DNA from: Leptotrichia hongkongensis
Lineage (GTDB): Bacteria; Fusobacteriota; Fusobacteriia; Fusobacteriales; Leptotrichiaceae
DNA: 64,000 nucleotides
Assembly: GCF_041538065.1 (NCBI RefSeq)
Contig: NZ_JBGORW010000005.1
Coordinates: 1 to 64,000, forward strand
Direction: 5' to 3'
Made by a program: the position numbers and the translations under genes. Of the stretch, positions 43,443-53,009 are shown one piece after another. Every line of letters starts with the position of its first letter. The first letter of the stretch is position 1. The notes beneath the pieces are model-generated. The model ran no database searches, was not told the DNA's origin, and saw nothing but the letters and a program-made list of their open reading frames with translations.

Positions 43443-44243
43443 ATGAGTAGTGGAAATAATAATTCAGAAATTTCGATAAAAAATGTAAGTTTTAGTTATG
43501 ATAATTCCCAAAAAAAGATAATTGATGGATTAAATATAAATATAAAAAAAGGTGAATTTGTCGGGATTCTTGGTGCAAATGGGAGTGGAAAATCGACACT
43601 TTTGAAAATGATTTTGAAATATTTTCCTATAGAAACTGGGAATATTGAAATTTCTGACAAAAATATCAGTTTGTATAGTCCTAAGGAAATGGCAAAAATA
43701 ATAAGTTTTGTTCCTCAAAAGTCGGCTTTGAATATGCCGATAAGTGTAATTGAAATGGTTTATATGGGACGTACGCCACATATTAAGAATAAGTGGACTG
43801 GGTTTGATAAGGGAGATGAGCGAAAAGTAAATGAGATTTTGGAAAAATTACGGCTTGAAAAATTTAGGGACAGATCGATTTTTTCACTTTCGGGTGGAGA
43901 ATTTCAGCGTGTTCTGCTGGCAAGGGCATTAGTGCAGGAAACGAGGATTATTTTACTGGATGAGCCGACTTCTGCATTGGATATGAATTATGCTCTTGAA
44001 ATTATGAAACTTACGTCGGATTTTGTGAAGGAGAAAAAGATTACGGCTGTAATGGTTTTACACGATCTGAATCTGGCTTCGATGTACTGTGATGATGTGA
44101 TGTTTTTAAAGGATGGAAAAATTGCATATTCAGGGAGTCCAAAGGAGCTTTACAAAAAGGAGATTTTTTCTGAAATTTATGGATTTGAATGTGAGATTGT
44201 GGAAAATAATGAACTTTTGTATGTAATACCTAAAAAAATTTAA
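43443..44243 (+). CDS. hmuV: haem/iron ABC transporter ATP-binding protein
   Basis: A 266-residue ATPase of the FecE/BtuD type: Walker A GANGSGKST, Q-loop FVPQ, signature LSGGEFQRVLLARAL, Walker B ILLDEPTSALD, and the H-loop VLHDLN. The ATG at 43443 follows GGTGGATAGG one base after the permease stop, so translation is coupled. It energises the hmuU permease. Confidence 0.92.
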   Translation: MSSGNNNSEISIKNVSFSYDNSQKKIIDGLNINIKKGEFVGILGANGSGKSTLLKMILKYFPIETGNIEISDKNISLYSPKEMAKIISFVPQKSALNMPISVIEMVYMGRTPHIKNKWTGFDKGDERKVNEILEKLRLEKFRDRSIFSLSGGEFQRVLLARALVQETRIILLDEPTSALDMNYALEIMKLTSDFVKEKKITAVMVLHDLNLASMYCDDVMFLKDGKIAYSGSPKELYKKEIFSEIYGFECEIVENNELLYVIPKKI

Positions 44244-44261
44244 TAGGAAAGGATTGGAAAA

Positions 44262-45125
44262 ATGAAAAAAATAATGAAAAATTCTTTTTATTTGGCATTG
44301 CTAATTATTTCAATGTTTATAATTTCTTGTGCAAAGAAAAATGCTGAAAATGGTAAAAAGGAGGAAAATAAAAAATATAATAGGATTGTTGTGCTGGATC
44401 CTGCGACTGTTGAAATGATTTATATGCTTGGAGCAGAAGATAAAATCGTGGGAGTTGCTAATTTGGAGCGTTCAAAGGTATGGCCTGAAGAAAAGGTCGC
44501 AAAACTTGAGAGTGTGGGAACTTTTATAAAGCCGTCGCTTGAAAAAATAATTGCCCTAAAGCCTGATTTGGTTATAATGTCAGCTCTTACAGGCGAAGAG
44601 CTGAATAATGGGCTTAAATCAAATAACATTGAAGCAAAAAGAATTCAGGCAAATTCGATAGAAGAAATATTTACCAATTTTATGGAAGTAGCAAAAATGC
44701 TGGGGAAAGAAAATGAAGCAAATAAAATAATTGCTGAAAAAAGAGCAAAGCTGGAAGAAATTAAAAAGATGGCAGCGATCAATAAAAAAGGGCTGTTTGT
44801 TATGTCAGCTTCACCGCTTATGGTGTTTGGAAACGATAATTTACCAAATGATATAATGAAATTGCTGAATATTAAGAATATCGCAGAAAATCAGAAGGGG
44901 AGAAATCCAATTGTAACACCTGAATTTATAATGAAGGAAAATCCAGACATCATAATTACATTATTACCAAACCCATCTCAAATTGTGGCTACAAATCCAC
45001 AGTTAAAAAATGTGAATGCAATAAAAAACAGCAAATTTATTGTTGTAAATTCATCACAGATTTTAAGAGGTTCGCCAAGAACTATTGATCAGATTGAAGA
45101 AATTGCAAAAGCGGTTGCAAAGTAA
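44262..45125 (+). CDS. hmuT: haem/iron ABC transporter substrate-binding lipoprotein
   Basis: A 287-residue class III binding protein with lipobox IISCAKK. It has NRIVVLDPATVEMIYMLGAEDKIVGV, SLEKIIALKPDLVIMS and NPDIIITLLPNPSQI, typical of FecB/HmuT. It lies 18 bases after hmuV in the same operon. Ligand specificity (haem) comes from the neighbouring degradation enzymes, not from a diagnostic residue I can point to. Confidence 0.88.
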   Translation: MKKIMKNSFYLALLIISMFIISCAKKNAENGKKEENKKYNRIVVLDPATVEMIYMLGAEDKIVGVANLERSKVWPEEKVAKLESVGTFIKPSLEKIIALKPDLVIMSALTGEELNNGLKSNNIEAKRIQANSIEEIFTNFMEVAKMLGKENEANKIIAEKRAKLEEIKKMAAINKKGLFVMSASPLMVFGNDNLPNDIMKLLNIKNIAENQKGRNPIVTPEFIMKENPDIIITLLPNPSQIVATNPQLKNVNAIKNSKFIVVNSSQILRGSPRTIDQIEEIAKAVAK

Positions 45126-45171
45126 GAATTTGAGGATGATTTATTAAATCAAAATAGAAGGAGTGAAAAAA

Positions 45172-45951
45172 ATGGATATAAGCATAGAAAGAATTTTGGA
45201 TCACATGAATAACGATCATGGAGATGTTTTACCTTTGTATGTAAGGCATTTTTGCAAGAGAGAAGATGTGAAGGAAGCAAAGCTGATTGATGTGAATGAA
45301 GAGGGGATGACTTTGCTTTTGAACGGCAATGAGAGAGTTCAGATTAAATTTACGAAAAAAATTGATTTTAAAGGAATCCATCTGGAAATGATAAAGATGG
45401 CAAAAATTGCGAGAAAAGCCTTGAATGTACCTGCACCCGAACATTACAAAGATAAGGGACATCAGGAAGAGGAAAAAATGAAAATGGAAATAAGTGATTT
45501 TATTGGAAACTTTAAATCAGTTATAATTGGAACTGTGTCGGAAGAAGGAGAGCCGAATGCAAGTTATGCACCATTTTTTAAATATCATGGAGACAGTTAC
45601 TTATATGTTAATGAAACAGAAGCATATTTTGAAAGTTTTAAGAAAAATGGAAAGGTAAGTTTACTGTTTATTCAGGATGAAGGACAGGCAATGGTGCCAT
45701 CAATGAGACAAAGAGTTACATATAATGCAGAAATTCAATTTTTAGAAAAAAATGATTACTATAACGAAATTTTGGACGAATTTCAGAAAAATGACTTTTC
45801 AATACAAATGACTAGAAATGTGCCAGTTTTTCACTTGGTAAAAGCAAAATTAATAAGCGGAAGATATGTGAAAGGACCTAGACAGGCTTTTGACATCACA
45901 AAGGACAGAAGGATCGTGGAAGTTACGCTGGAAGTGTCTGAAAACAACTGA
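45172..45951 (+). CDS. HugZ/HutZ-like haem utilisation protein
   Basis: This 259-residue protein fuses an N-terminal DUF2470 domain (ILDHMNNDHGDVLPLYVRHFC) to a pyridoxamine-oxidase-like split barrel (DFIGNFKSVIIGTVSEEGEPNASYAPFF). HugZ and HutZ of this architecture bind or oxygenate haem in Helicobacter and Vibrio, where C-terminal His residues ligate iron. In an anaerobe it may act in haem binding or trafficking. I use the ATG at 45172, with AAGGAG eight bases upstream. It directly precedes hmuW with a seven-base gap. Confidence 0.85.
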   Translation: MDISIERILDHMNNDHGDVLPLYVRHFCKREDVKEAKLIDVNEEGMTLLLNGNERVQIKFTKKIDFKGIHLEMIKMAKIARKALNVPAPEHYKDKGHQEEEKMKMEISDFIGNFKSVIIGTVSEEGEPNASYAPFFKYHGDSYLYVNETEAYFESFKKNGKVSLLFIQDEGQAMVPSMRQRVTYNAEIQFLEKNDYYNEILDEFQKNDFSIQMTRNVPVFHLVKAKLISGRYVKGPRQAFDITKDRRIVEVTLEVSENN

Positions 45952-45957
45952 AAAGAA

Positions 45958-47322
45958 ATGCCAAAGGAAATGCAAAAAGGTAAAATTTCAGAGTCAAATT
46001 TGGAAGAACAGGGAATTTTTCCAAAGAGATTTAAGTCACATAATGATTCGGTAGGGATTGTGTCAGATTATTTTCGGAAAAATAAGAAATTTGGAACAGA
46101 AGCAGAACTGCTGGAAAGAATGCAGAAACCTGCGGAAAATGAACTTGGAACAATTTACGTCCATACTCCATACTGCGATAAAATCTGTTCATTTTGCAAC
46201 TTGAATCGAAAGAAGATTGATAATGATTTGGAAGATTACACAAGTTTTCTTGTCTCAGAGTTCGAAAAATACGGAAAAACGCCTTATATGAAAAGTAAAA
46301 AAATAAATGTAATTTTCTTTGGCGGCGGAACACCGACTATTTATAAGGAACATCAGCTGGAACGAATTTTAAAGGCTATAAATGATAACTTTACGTTAAC
46401 AGACGACTGTGAATTTACATTTGAAACAACATTGCATAACTTGAATCCAAAGAAAATAAAAATTCTAGAAAAAGGCGGAGTAAATCGGCTAAGTGTCGGA
46501 ATTCAGACTTTTTCTGATAGAGGAAGGAAGATTCTGAACAGGACTTTTTCAAAGGAAGAAACTGTAAAAAGACTGAAAAACCTTAAAGAGAGTTTTAGTG
46601 GAATGGTTTGTACTGATATAATTTACAATTATCCCGATGAAACGGTTGAGGAGGTGCTGGAAGATGCGAGAATTGTTAAGGAGCTCAAAATTGACAGCAC
46701 AAGTTTTTATTCACTTATAATTTATGAAGGCTCTCAAATGTCTAAGGATATACGAAATAACACGCTGGAGCTGAATTATGAACTGGAAAAAGACTTTGAA
46801 CTGCATGACGCTTTTCTTAAAAGTATGCTTGAAAGTGGAGATTATGAAGTGATGGAGCATACAAAGATTGTTAGAAAAGGAAGAGATGAGTATAGGTATA
46901 TAAGAAATACACATCAGGGGAAGGATATTCTGCCGATTGGAGTAGGTGCAGGTGGTAAAATTGATAATTTTGAAATTTTCAGATTGAGTCAGGACAAAAC
47001 ATTTTATGCGATTTCTTCAAATGAAAATGAGAAGAAAATGAAAAGGATAAGCGGGCTTTTACAATATCCAGAAGTTTATTTTGACAAATTAAAAGAATAT
47101 GTTTCAGATGAAATTTTTGATGAGATTTATAAGATTTTTGAAAATTTTGAAAAAAAAGGATACTTGAAAATTTATGACACCCACACAGAACTCACTCTAG
47201 AAGGAATTTTCTGGGGAAACAACATAAGTGCGACAATATTAAAAAAATGTTTAGGAGGTACAAAGGATGTCAAGTCTAGTAGTCTTTTCCACATCAACAG
47301 GAAACACAAAAAAAATAGCTGA
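45958..47322 (+). CDS. hmuW: radical SAM anaerobilin synthase
   Basis: HmuW/ChuW enzymes open haem without oxygen to yield a linear tetrapyrrole and free iron. This 454-residue HemN-like radical SAM protein has the cluster motif CDKICSFC (C73, C77, C80), FFGGGTPT, the conserved RLSVGIQTF, and a C-terminal HemN-like domain (YEVMEHTKIVRKGRDEYRYIRNTHQG). It lacks a clear Shine-Dalgarno and probably relies on coupling to the preceding gene. HmuF follows with a 56-base overlap. Assignment over HemN/HemW rests on the operon and HutW-like sequence. Confidence 0.88.
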   Translation: MPKEMQKGKISESNLEEQGIFPKRFKSHNDSVGIVSDYFRKNKKFGTEAELLERMQKPAENELGTIYVHTPYCDKICSFCNLNRKKIDNDLEDYTSFLVSEFEKYGKTPYMKSKKINVIFFGGGTPTIYKEHQLERILKAINDNFTLTDDCEFTFETTLHNLNPKKIKILEKGGVNRLSVGIQTFSDRGRKILNRTFSKEETVKRLKNLKESFSGMVCTDIIYNYPDETVEEVLEDARIVKELKIDSTSFYSLIIYEGSQMSKDIRNNTLELNYELEKDFELHDAFLKSMLESGDYEVMEHTKIVRKGRDEYRYIRNTHQGKDILPIGVGAGGKIDNFEIFRLSQDKTFYAISSNENEKKMKRISGLLQYPEVYFDKLKEYVSDEIFDEIYKIFENFEKKGYLKIYDTHTELTLEGIFWGNNISATILKKCLGGTKDVKSSSLFHINRKHKKNS

Positions 47323-47782
47323 TGCCATTTTTTCAGCTTTAAAAGACAAGGATAAAAAAATAGTAAATGTAAATGAAGTAAACATTGTAGATATCAATGA
47401 ATTTAAGAGAATCATCATTGGAGGCTGGATTGATAAAGGAGAAATTGATGAAAAAGCCAAAGAATTTGTGACTAAGTTAAAAAATAAAAAACTTGGACTT
47501 TTTGTAACAATGGGTGGAAATCCAGAAACAGACAGGGCAAAAAACTGCTTTCAGGAAATAAAAAAATCATTGGAAAAAAATGGAAACATTGTAGAAAAAA
47601 TATTTATATGTCAAGGTGCAATTGACCCCAATCTAATAAATAAATTTCGTGAAATGACAAAACAAGGTATAGCAGGGCCTTTTGCAGCAACTCCAGAAAG
47701 AGAAGCCAGATGGGCAGAAGCGGCAAAACACCCAAACGAAAAGGATATTGAAAATGCTAAGAGAATATTTGGAGGATTGTAA
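47267..47782 (+). CDS. hmuF: flavodoxin, HmuF-type electron donor
   Basis: This 171-residue flavodoxin has the FMN phosphate loop FSTSTGNTKKIA, a FIIGGWIDKGEID aromatic loop and VTMGGNPETDRAKN. In Fusobacterium a flavodoxin (HmuF) reduces the HmuW cluster. The C-terminal PFAATPEREARWAEAAKHPNEKDIENAKRIFGGL is a distinctive extension of this subfamily. The ATG at 47267 has AGGAGGT upstream and lies 56 bases inside hmuW in another frame, an unusually long overlap. Confidence 0.88.
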   Translation: MSSLVVFSTSTGNTKKIADAIFSALKDKDKKIVNVNEVNIVDINEFKRIIIGGWIDKGEIDEKAKEFVTKLKNKKLGLFVTMGGNPETDRAKNCFQEIKKSLEKNGNIVEKIFICQGAIDPNLINKFREMTKQGIAGPFAATPEREARWAEAAKHPNEKDIENAKRIFGGL

Positions 47783-47812
47783 AATTAAGAATAAAAATAA
47801 GGGGGGTAAATT

Positions 47813-48172
47813 GTGAAAATAATTTATGTAATTGCAGGATTACTGGCAGTAGCCTTGGGATTTATAGGAGCTTTTCTGCCAGGGTTGCCGACGACACCAT
47901 TTTTATTATTAGCTAGCTTCTGCTTTGCAAAAGGCTCAAGGCGATTTGACAGATGGTTCAAATCAACAAAGCTGTATAAAAACTATCTGGAAGGCTTTGA
48001 AAAAAATAAAAGTATGAGTTTAAAAGCCAAAATAGGAATATTACTTTTTTCAAGCGGAATGATGCTATTTCCAATAATTAAATTTAGTAATCCTTATGTA
48101 AGAGGCATATTTGTTTTGCTGGAAGTTTTTAAATATTATTATTTTATTTTTAAAATAAAAACAAAATTTTAA
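47813..48172 (+). CDS. DUF454 (YbaN-like) inner membrane protein
   Basis: This 119-residue protein has the YbaN/DUF454 signature AGLLAVALGFIGAFLPGLPTTPFLLLASFCFAKGSRRF, with two transmembrane pairs. Function is unknown; the family often neighbours haem or respiratory genes. The start is GTG after GGGGGG. It ends the haem operon. Confidence 0.85.
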   Translation: MKIIYVIAGLLAVALGFIGAFLPGLPTTPFLLLASFCFAKGSRRFDRWFKSTKLYKNYLEGFEKNKSMSLKAKIGILLFSSGMMLFPIIKFSNPYVRGIFVLLEVFKYYYFIFKIKTKF

Positions 48173-48482
48173 GACAAGTGAAACAAATGTCTTTCTTTGC
48201 ATCCTTAACTTGTTTGATGCTATTTTTATTATATTTTTCATTTCATAAAGTCATTATAAATTCAAATAAAAGTTGTAGTCTAGTCGTAGGTGCAGGATTT
48301 GTGGCAATAAGCATTCCTGAGAAAACTAAATAAAGAAAAAATTTAAAAATTATAAAAAATATTTATTAGTAATGATTACTTGATATATTTCAAATAAAAA
48401 TAATACTTAAGAATAAATTTTTTTTAAAATATGATATAATAACAAAAAAAATTAGTAAACAAAAATTGGGGAAAATAAAGAG
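48173..48482. other. gap with partial R2 repeat and promoter
   Basis: Repeat R2 in deleted form lies at 48273-48326, and a TATAAT-like hexamer precedes the next gene (about 48435). A 48-codon ORF at 48188 has no ribosome site and crosses the repeat. Confidence 0.55.
48273..48326 (+). repeat. internally deleted R2 repeat
   Basis: It joins the left end (GTAGTCTAGTCGTAGG) directly to the right end (AGGATTTGTGGCAATAAGCATTCCTG), lacking the middle of R2. Confidence 0.55.
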
Positions 48483-49751
48483 ATGAAAAATTATTTAAAA
48501 GGTATAAATCAAAGACTTGGAAATATTTTTATAAATGTTCGGACTTTGGAGGAATTGGAAAAAAAGACAAAAAGTGTGGTAAATGAAGAGGAGAATGTAT
48601 TTGAGTACAATCAGAATGTTAAAAAAGTTAATGATTTTATAAAAAAGGGAGAATTTAAAAGGGCGAGAAGTGTTTTGGAAGAGATGAAGGGGCTTCATCG
48701 GATGGGGTACTATGAGCTTGGGAAGTATTATTATTTTTGTGAGAGGGATTTGAGCAAGGCAGAGAGCAATTTGTATATTGCATTTGAAAATGGGATTATA
48801 AAGGCTGGATATTGTTTAGGTCTGTTAGAGGGAAAGAGCGGAAATATAAACTTGGCTAGAAACTGGTATGTTACCAGTTTTAATTTTTCTGAGAAGTCTG
48901 TTATGAAGCTGTTTTATTTTGCGATAAGAGAACAAAATTTCTGGGCAATAGATGGATATTTTTATTATTTGTTGCAATACGGCGAGAGTGCTAAAAATCT
49001 GTATGAATTTGCCAAATATTATTTTTGGAGAAATGATGCTGAAAAAATAAAGGAAATTCAGAATAAACTGCTGAATGAAAGCCAGATTTTGTATTTAACA
49101 AAAGAAATTTTATATAATGTCGAATGTATGCTCGGAGATGAAAAGAGCAGGGAATACATAAAGTTTGTGGAAAATGCTAAAAATCTTGAAAAATTGGGTG
49201 AAGTTGAGAAAGCGGAGAAATTTTATAAAAAATCCGTTGAATACAACGAATATGGAAATGTAGAAATAGCTAAATTTTATGGAAAATTCGCAGAATCTGA
49301 TAAATATAAAAAGTTAAAAGAAATTTTTAAAAATAATTTTTTAAGAGAAATACGTTCAGAAGTATCTTATCAGCTTGGAAAGTACAGTGAACATCAAAAC
49401 AATCTTTACGATGCGATAAACTGGTACGAAATATCTGCAAAAAATGAGAATTATAAATCTTTCTATAAACTTTCAAAATTACAAAATCCAAAATTTTCTG
49501 AAACAGAAACAAATTTACAGAATAGCTATTATAAATATTTAAAAAGCTCTGCAGCTTTAGGATATGCACGAGCAATGATTGAAGTGGCACTTGATTCTCA
49601 TTTAAACAGTCTGGAAAGTTTTGAGATGGCAGAGAAGATTTTGACACAGAATAATGTTTTTGAACTGACAAAGGCAATAATGAATGAGGCAAAAATGATT
49701 TATTTTGGAGATGAAATTAAGGAAGTTCTAGAAATAAATTACGAAGAGTAG
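48483..49751 (+). CDS. helical repeat protein (Sel1/TPR-like)
   Basis: This 422-residue soluble protein contains degenerate helix-turn-helix repeats: FKRARSVLEEMKGLHRMGYYELGKYYYF, LSKAESNLYIAFENGIIKAGYCLGLL, KSGNINLARNWY, EKAEKFYKKSVEYNEYGNVEIAKFYG, and DAINWYEISAKNENYKSFYKLSKL. Such repeats are protein-interaction scaffolds. No signal peptide is present. It stands alone with a convergent terminator after it. Function is unknown. Confidence 0.75.
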   Translation: MKNYLKGINQRLGNIFINVRTLEELEKKTKSVVNEEENVFEYNQNVKKVNDFIKKGEFKRARSVLEEMKGLHRMGYYELGKYYYFCERDLSKAESNLYIAFENGIIKAGYCLGLLEGKSGNINLARNWYVTSFNFSEKSVMKLFYFAIREQNFWAIDGYFYYLLQYGESAKNLYEFAKYYFWRNDAEKIKEIQNKLLNESQILYLTKEILYNVECMLGDEKSREYIKFVENAKNLEKLGEVEKAEKFYKKSVEYNEYGNVEIAKFYGKFAESDKYKKLKEIFKNNFLREIRSEVSYQLGKYSEHQNNLYDAINWYEISAKNENYKSFYKLSKLQNPKFSETETNLQNSYYKYLKSSAALGYARAMIEVALDSHLNSLESFEMAEKILTQNNVFELTKAIMNEAKMIYFGDEIKEVLEINYEE

Positions 49752-49795
49752 AATACAAATACCATAAAAATACTGTTTGAAAATGAGAAGAAAAG

Positions 49796-49838
49796 AAAAA
49801 ACCGTTTTAAATGAATTAATCAAATAAAGCGGTTTTTT
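49796..49838. terminator. terminator between the repeat-protein gene and fruA
   Basis: AAAAAACCG pairs with CGGTTTTTT across about 25 nt; T runs on both strands suit both convergent transcripts. Confidence 0.65.
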
Positions 49839-49852
49839 GTTTATTTTTTAAA

Positions 49853-51808
49853 CTAATCTTTTTTTATAGATGGTTTCAAGAATCCAAGTACTATAGCCGC
49901 AATTACACTTCCAATTAGAATTGCAATTAAATACATAAGGAATCCACTATGCCCAGCTGCATTTTTACTTAATCCCATTACCAAAATTCCACCATGAGGT
50001 GCAGGTATTTTAATTTGGAATAATCCCACCAAAGCTCCAGTTATTGCTGATCCAATAACACTTGCTGGAATGACTCTTGCTGGATCTGCCGCAGCATAAG
50101 GAATTGCTCCTTCAGTTATAAATGATAATCCCATAATATAGTTAGTCAATCCTGCTTCTTTTTCTTGCTCAGTAAATTTATTTTTAAAGATTTGTGAAGC
50201 TAGTGCGATTGCAATTGGAGGAACCATTCCACCAGCCATAACTGCTGCCATTGGGAAAGTTCCGCCACTAGTCATAGTAGCCGCTGTCAATGTTCCTGTT
50301 CCAAATACATAGGCAACTTTGTTTATTGGGCCTCCCATATCTACAGCCATCATCCCTGCTAGTAAAGCACCTAATAAGACTGCACTTGCACCTTGCATTG
50401 AAGCTAGTCCATTATTCATCCATACATTTAATGCAGTTGCTAATGGGTTGACTACTAGCCACATAATTGTACCTGTTATTAATACTGAAAATACTGGATA
50501 GAATAAAATCATTTTTAGTCCATTTAACGCTCTTGGAAGTCCTGCAAAAGCCCATACTAGGAATTTAACCACATATCCTGCTAAAAATCCACCAATTAAT
50601 GCTCCGATAAATCCTGAAACAGGACCATCTTTAATTATAGGAGTTGTTGCTAAGAATCCTGCAACTAATCCTGCAGATAAAGCCGCTCTTTCACTAATGC
50701 TATAAGCTATATATCCACCTAGTATTGGTAAGAAAAGTCCAAATGCTGCTTTTCCAACTGTCATTAATAATTTTGCCAATTCGTGTGTTGAACCAAAATC
50801 TTTTCCTGCATTTGCATGCCCAGTTAGTGTATCAACCAAGAATGCCAACGCAATCAATATTCCTCCGCTTATTACTAATGGAAGCATATAAGAAACTCCG
50901 CTTAATAAGTGTTTGTAAAGTCCTTTTTTCTCAGATGAAGATGATTCAGAAGAAGATGCAGAAGAATTACTTGCGTGGAAAATAGGGGCTTTCCCATCTA
51001 AAACTTGTTGAATTAATGCTTTTGCATTGTTAATTCCTTCTTTTGCCTCGACTTGAATTAATGGTTTACCATCAAATCTGTTAACTTCAATATTTCTGTT
51101 AATTGCTAAAATTACACCTGTTGCTTTTTTTATATCTTCATCAGTTAAGACATTTTTTCTTCCATCAGCACCATTTGTTTCAACTTTTATATTTACTCCC
51201 ATTTCATCAGCTGCTTTTTTAAGTGCTTCTGCTGCCATATAAGTATGGGCAATTCCTGTTGGACAGGCTGTTGCTGCGATTATATAAGGAGCATTTTCAT
51301 CAGATGAAGTCTGTACAGGTTCTTCTTCTTTCTTTTCTTCCTCTGCAAATTTCTCTGCTTCAGCCTTGTTAATAATATCCAATACTTCATCAGCAGTTTT
51401 TGCATTTTCTAATGCTGCTTTAAAATCGTCATCCAGCAATAACTGTGATAATCTTGCAAGTGTTTCGATATGAGTATTGTTCGCACCATCTGGAGCTGCA
51501 ATCATAAAGAATAATGTAGCAGGTTCTCCATCCAATGAATCATAGTCGATTCCTTCAGGTTTTCTTCCCATAGCAAGTGCAGGTTCTTTTACAAACTCTG
51601 TTTTTGCATGTGGAATTGCGATTCCTTCCCCAATTCCAGTTGAACTTTGTTCCTCTCTTGCCATCAATGCTTTGACATAGCCGTCATAGTTATTTAAGAC
51701 ACCTGTTTTTTCATGCAGTTTTGCAAGTTCTTTAATAACATCTATTTTATTTGTAGATTGTACATCTAGTTTTATTCTATCTTTAATCAGTAAATCTGAT
51801 ATTTTCAT
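49853..51808 (-). CDS. fruA: fructose-specific PTS enzyme IIABC
   Basis: FruA imports and phosphorylates fructose to fructose-1-phosphate. The 651-residue protein runs IIA-IIB-IIC: IIA with GIAIPHAKTEF (phospho-His67), a Glu-rich linker, IIB with ATACPTGIAHTY (phospho-Cys182), and a IIC domain with GAIPYAAADPARVIP and multiple helices. A Ser-rich linker (about residues 285-297) separates B and C. It follows fruK by 101 bases, an interval carrying a short repeat end. Confidence 0.96.
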   Translation of the reverse strand: MKISDLLIKDRIKLDVQSTNKIDVIKELAKLHEKTGVLNNYDGYVKALMAREEQSSTGIGEGIAIPHAKTEFVKEPALAMGRKPEGIDYDSLDGEPATLFFMIAAPDGANNTHIETLARLSQLLLDDDFKAALENAKTADEVLDIINKAEAEKFAEEEKKEEEPVQTSSDENAPYIIAATACPTGIAHTYMAAEALKKAADEMGVNIKVETNGADGRKNVLTDEDIKKATGVILAINRNIEVNRFDGKPLIQVEAKEGINNAKALIQQVLDGKAPIFHASNSSASSSESSSSEKKGLYKHLLSGVSYMLPLVISGGILIALAFLVDTLTGHANAGKDFGSTHELAKLLMTVGKAAFGLFLPILGGYIAYSISERAALSAGLVAGFLATTPIIKDGPVSGFIGALIGGFLAGYVVKFLVWAFAGLPRALNGLKMILFYPVFSVLITGTIMWLVVNPLATALNVWMNNGLASMQGASAVLLGALLAGMMAVDMGGPINKVAYVFGTGTLTAATMTSGGTFPMAAVMAGGMVPPIAIALASQIFKNKFTEQEKEAGLTNYIMGLSFITEGAIPYAAADPARVIPASVIGSAITGALVGLFQIKIPAPHGGILVMGLSKNAAGHSGFLMYLIAILIGSVIAAIVLGFLKPSIKKD

Positions 51809-51860
51809 CTTTACACCGTCCTTATTAGTTTATTTTTATTTGACATATTTTTTATTCTAT

Positions 51861-51885
51861 CATAGTAAAACCACTTTAAAACTGG
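51861..51885 (-). repeat. short R4-type repeat end in the fruK-fruA gap
   Basis: Begins CATAGTAAAACCACTTTAAA; 20 of the first 22 bases match 20189-20210. Confidence 0.5.
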
Positions 51886-51909
51886 ATATTTTAGTTTAAG
51901 TAGTGTATT

Positions 51910-52827
51910 TTAAAAAGTTTCCTTTGAAATTTCAATTTCGTCATACAGCTTATTTACTAAATCTTTTTCTGCAAGTCCATAAGAATAAGCTGTTGCACTT
52001 CCTGAAGCAACTGCCAGCTTAAATGAATCCTCTGGAGAAAGGCCTTTTACAAATCCAGCAATAAATCCTGCAACCATAGAATCTCCAGCACCAATCGAGT
52101 TGATTAATTGCCCTTTTGGAACGGATGCCTCTAATACGAAATCTTTGTTTACAAGCAATGCTCCTTCGCCACCTCTGGAAAGAATAACATTTTTTACGCC
52201 TTTGTCCAAAAAGAATTTACATTTTTCGACAATTTCAGCTTTTGTTTCCAATTTTTCATTAAACATTTCCCTTAGTTCGTGAATATTTGGTTTTACAAAA
52301 AGATTATTGTGAATGTTGTCTTGCAGTAAGTTTCCTCTTGTATCAAGTACTATTTCTACATTTGCTTTTATGTTTTCAGATAATTCCTTGTAAATTTTGC
52401 TACTGATTGAAGATGGGATACTTCCAGATAATACAAGGATATCTCCGTCTTTTAGATGGGAAATCTTGTTAGTCAGCTCCTGTAATTTTTCAGATGTGAT
52501 TTCTGGTGAGACACCGGTAAGTTCTGTTTCCTTGTCATTACCATTAACTTTTACATTGATTCTAGTATTTCCTTCAAGTTCCACAAATTCAGATTTTATG
52601 TTGTCTTTTTTTAAATCTCTGACAATAAAATCTCCGACAAATCCAGCCACAAAGCCAATTGCTGTAGATTCTACATCCAGATTTTTCAATACTTTTGAAA
52701 CATTAATACCTTTTCCTCCAGCCCTATAATTTACTTCGTGAGCAAGATTTAAATGTTCAGCCTGTAAATCATCTTTCAGATACATATCATAGTCCAATGC
52801 TGGATTCAATGTCAATGTGTAAATCAT
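51910..52827 (-). CDS. fruK: 1-phosphofructokinase
   Basis: FruK phosphorylates fructose-1-phosphate to fructose-1,6-bisphosphate. The 305-residue PfkB-family kinase has N-terminal YTLTLNPALDYDMYL, YRAGGKGINVSKVLKNLD, GSIPSSISSKIYKEL and the catalytic NSIGAGDSMVAGFIAG (GAGD). Two ATGs are adjacent; the second (52827) has the better spacing from AAGGAGG. Order fruK-fruA is standard, but the usual fruR regulator is not adjacent. Confidence 0.96.
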   Translation of the reverse strand: MIYTLTLNPALDYDMYLKDDLQAEHLNLAHEVNYRAGGKGINVSKVLKNLDVESTAIGFVAGFVGDFIVRDLKKDNIKSEFVELEGNTRINVKVNGNDKETELTGVSPEITSEKLQELTNKISHLKDGDILVLSGSIPSSISSKIYKELSENIKANVEIVLDTRGNLLQDNIHNNLFVKPNIHELREMFNEKLETKAEIVEKCKFFLDKGVKNVILSRGGEGALLVNKDFVLEASVPKGQLINSIGAGDSMVAGFIAGFVKGLSPEDSFKLAVASGSATAYSYGLAEKDLVNKLYDEIEISKETF

Positions 52828-52877
52828 CATTTTCCTCCTTAAAATTAAATTTTTAATATCTTATTTTTTACTATATA

Positions 52878-52906
52878 TTTATATCATTTGCTAATCAAAA
52901 AGTCAA
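52878..52906 (-). promoter_or_regulatory. promoter of fruK-fruA
   Basis: On the minus strand TTGACT (+ coordinates 52901-52906), 17 bases, TATAAA (52878-52883). Confidence 0.55.
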
Positions 52907-52935
52907 ACAATTAAAAAATATAAATATAAATTAAA

Positions 52936-52989
52936 AAACTGCATTTTTAGTCTTGTTTGTTTTCAAGCTTCCAAATGCAGTTTATTTTG
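52936..52989 (-). terminator. terminator after the alcohol dehydrogenase
   Basis: AAACTGCATTT/AAATGCAGTTT, an 11-bp perfect stem, followed on the minus strand by a T run. Confidence 0.85.
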
Positions 52990-53009
52990 ATTGTTTAGAT
53001 AGATTTAGA

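Noticed and set aside
48188..48333. 48-codon plus-strand ORF with hydrophobic start
   Set aside because: No Shine-Dalgarno, and its second half is the deleted R2 repeat.
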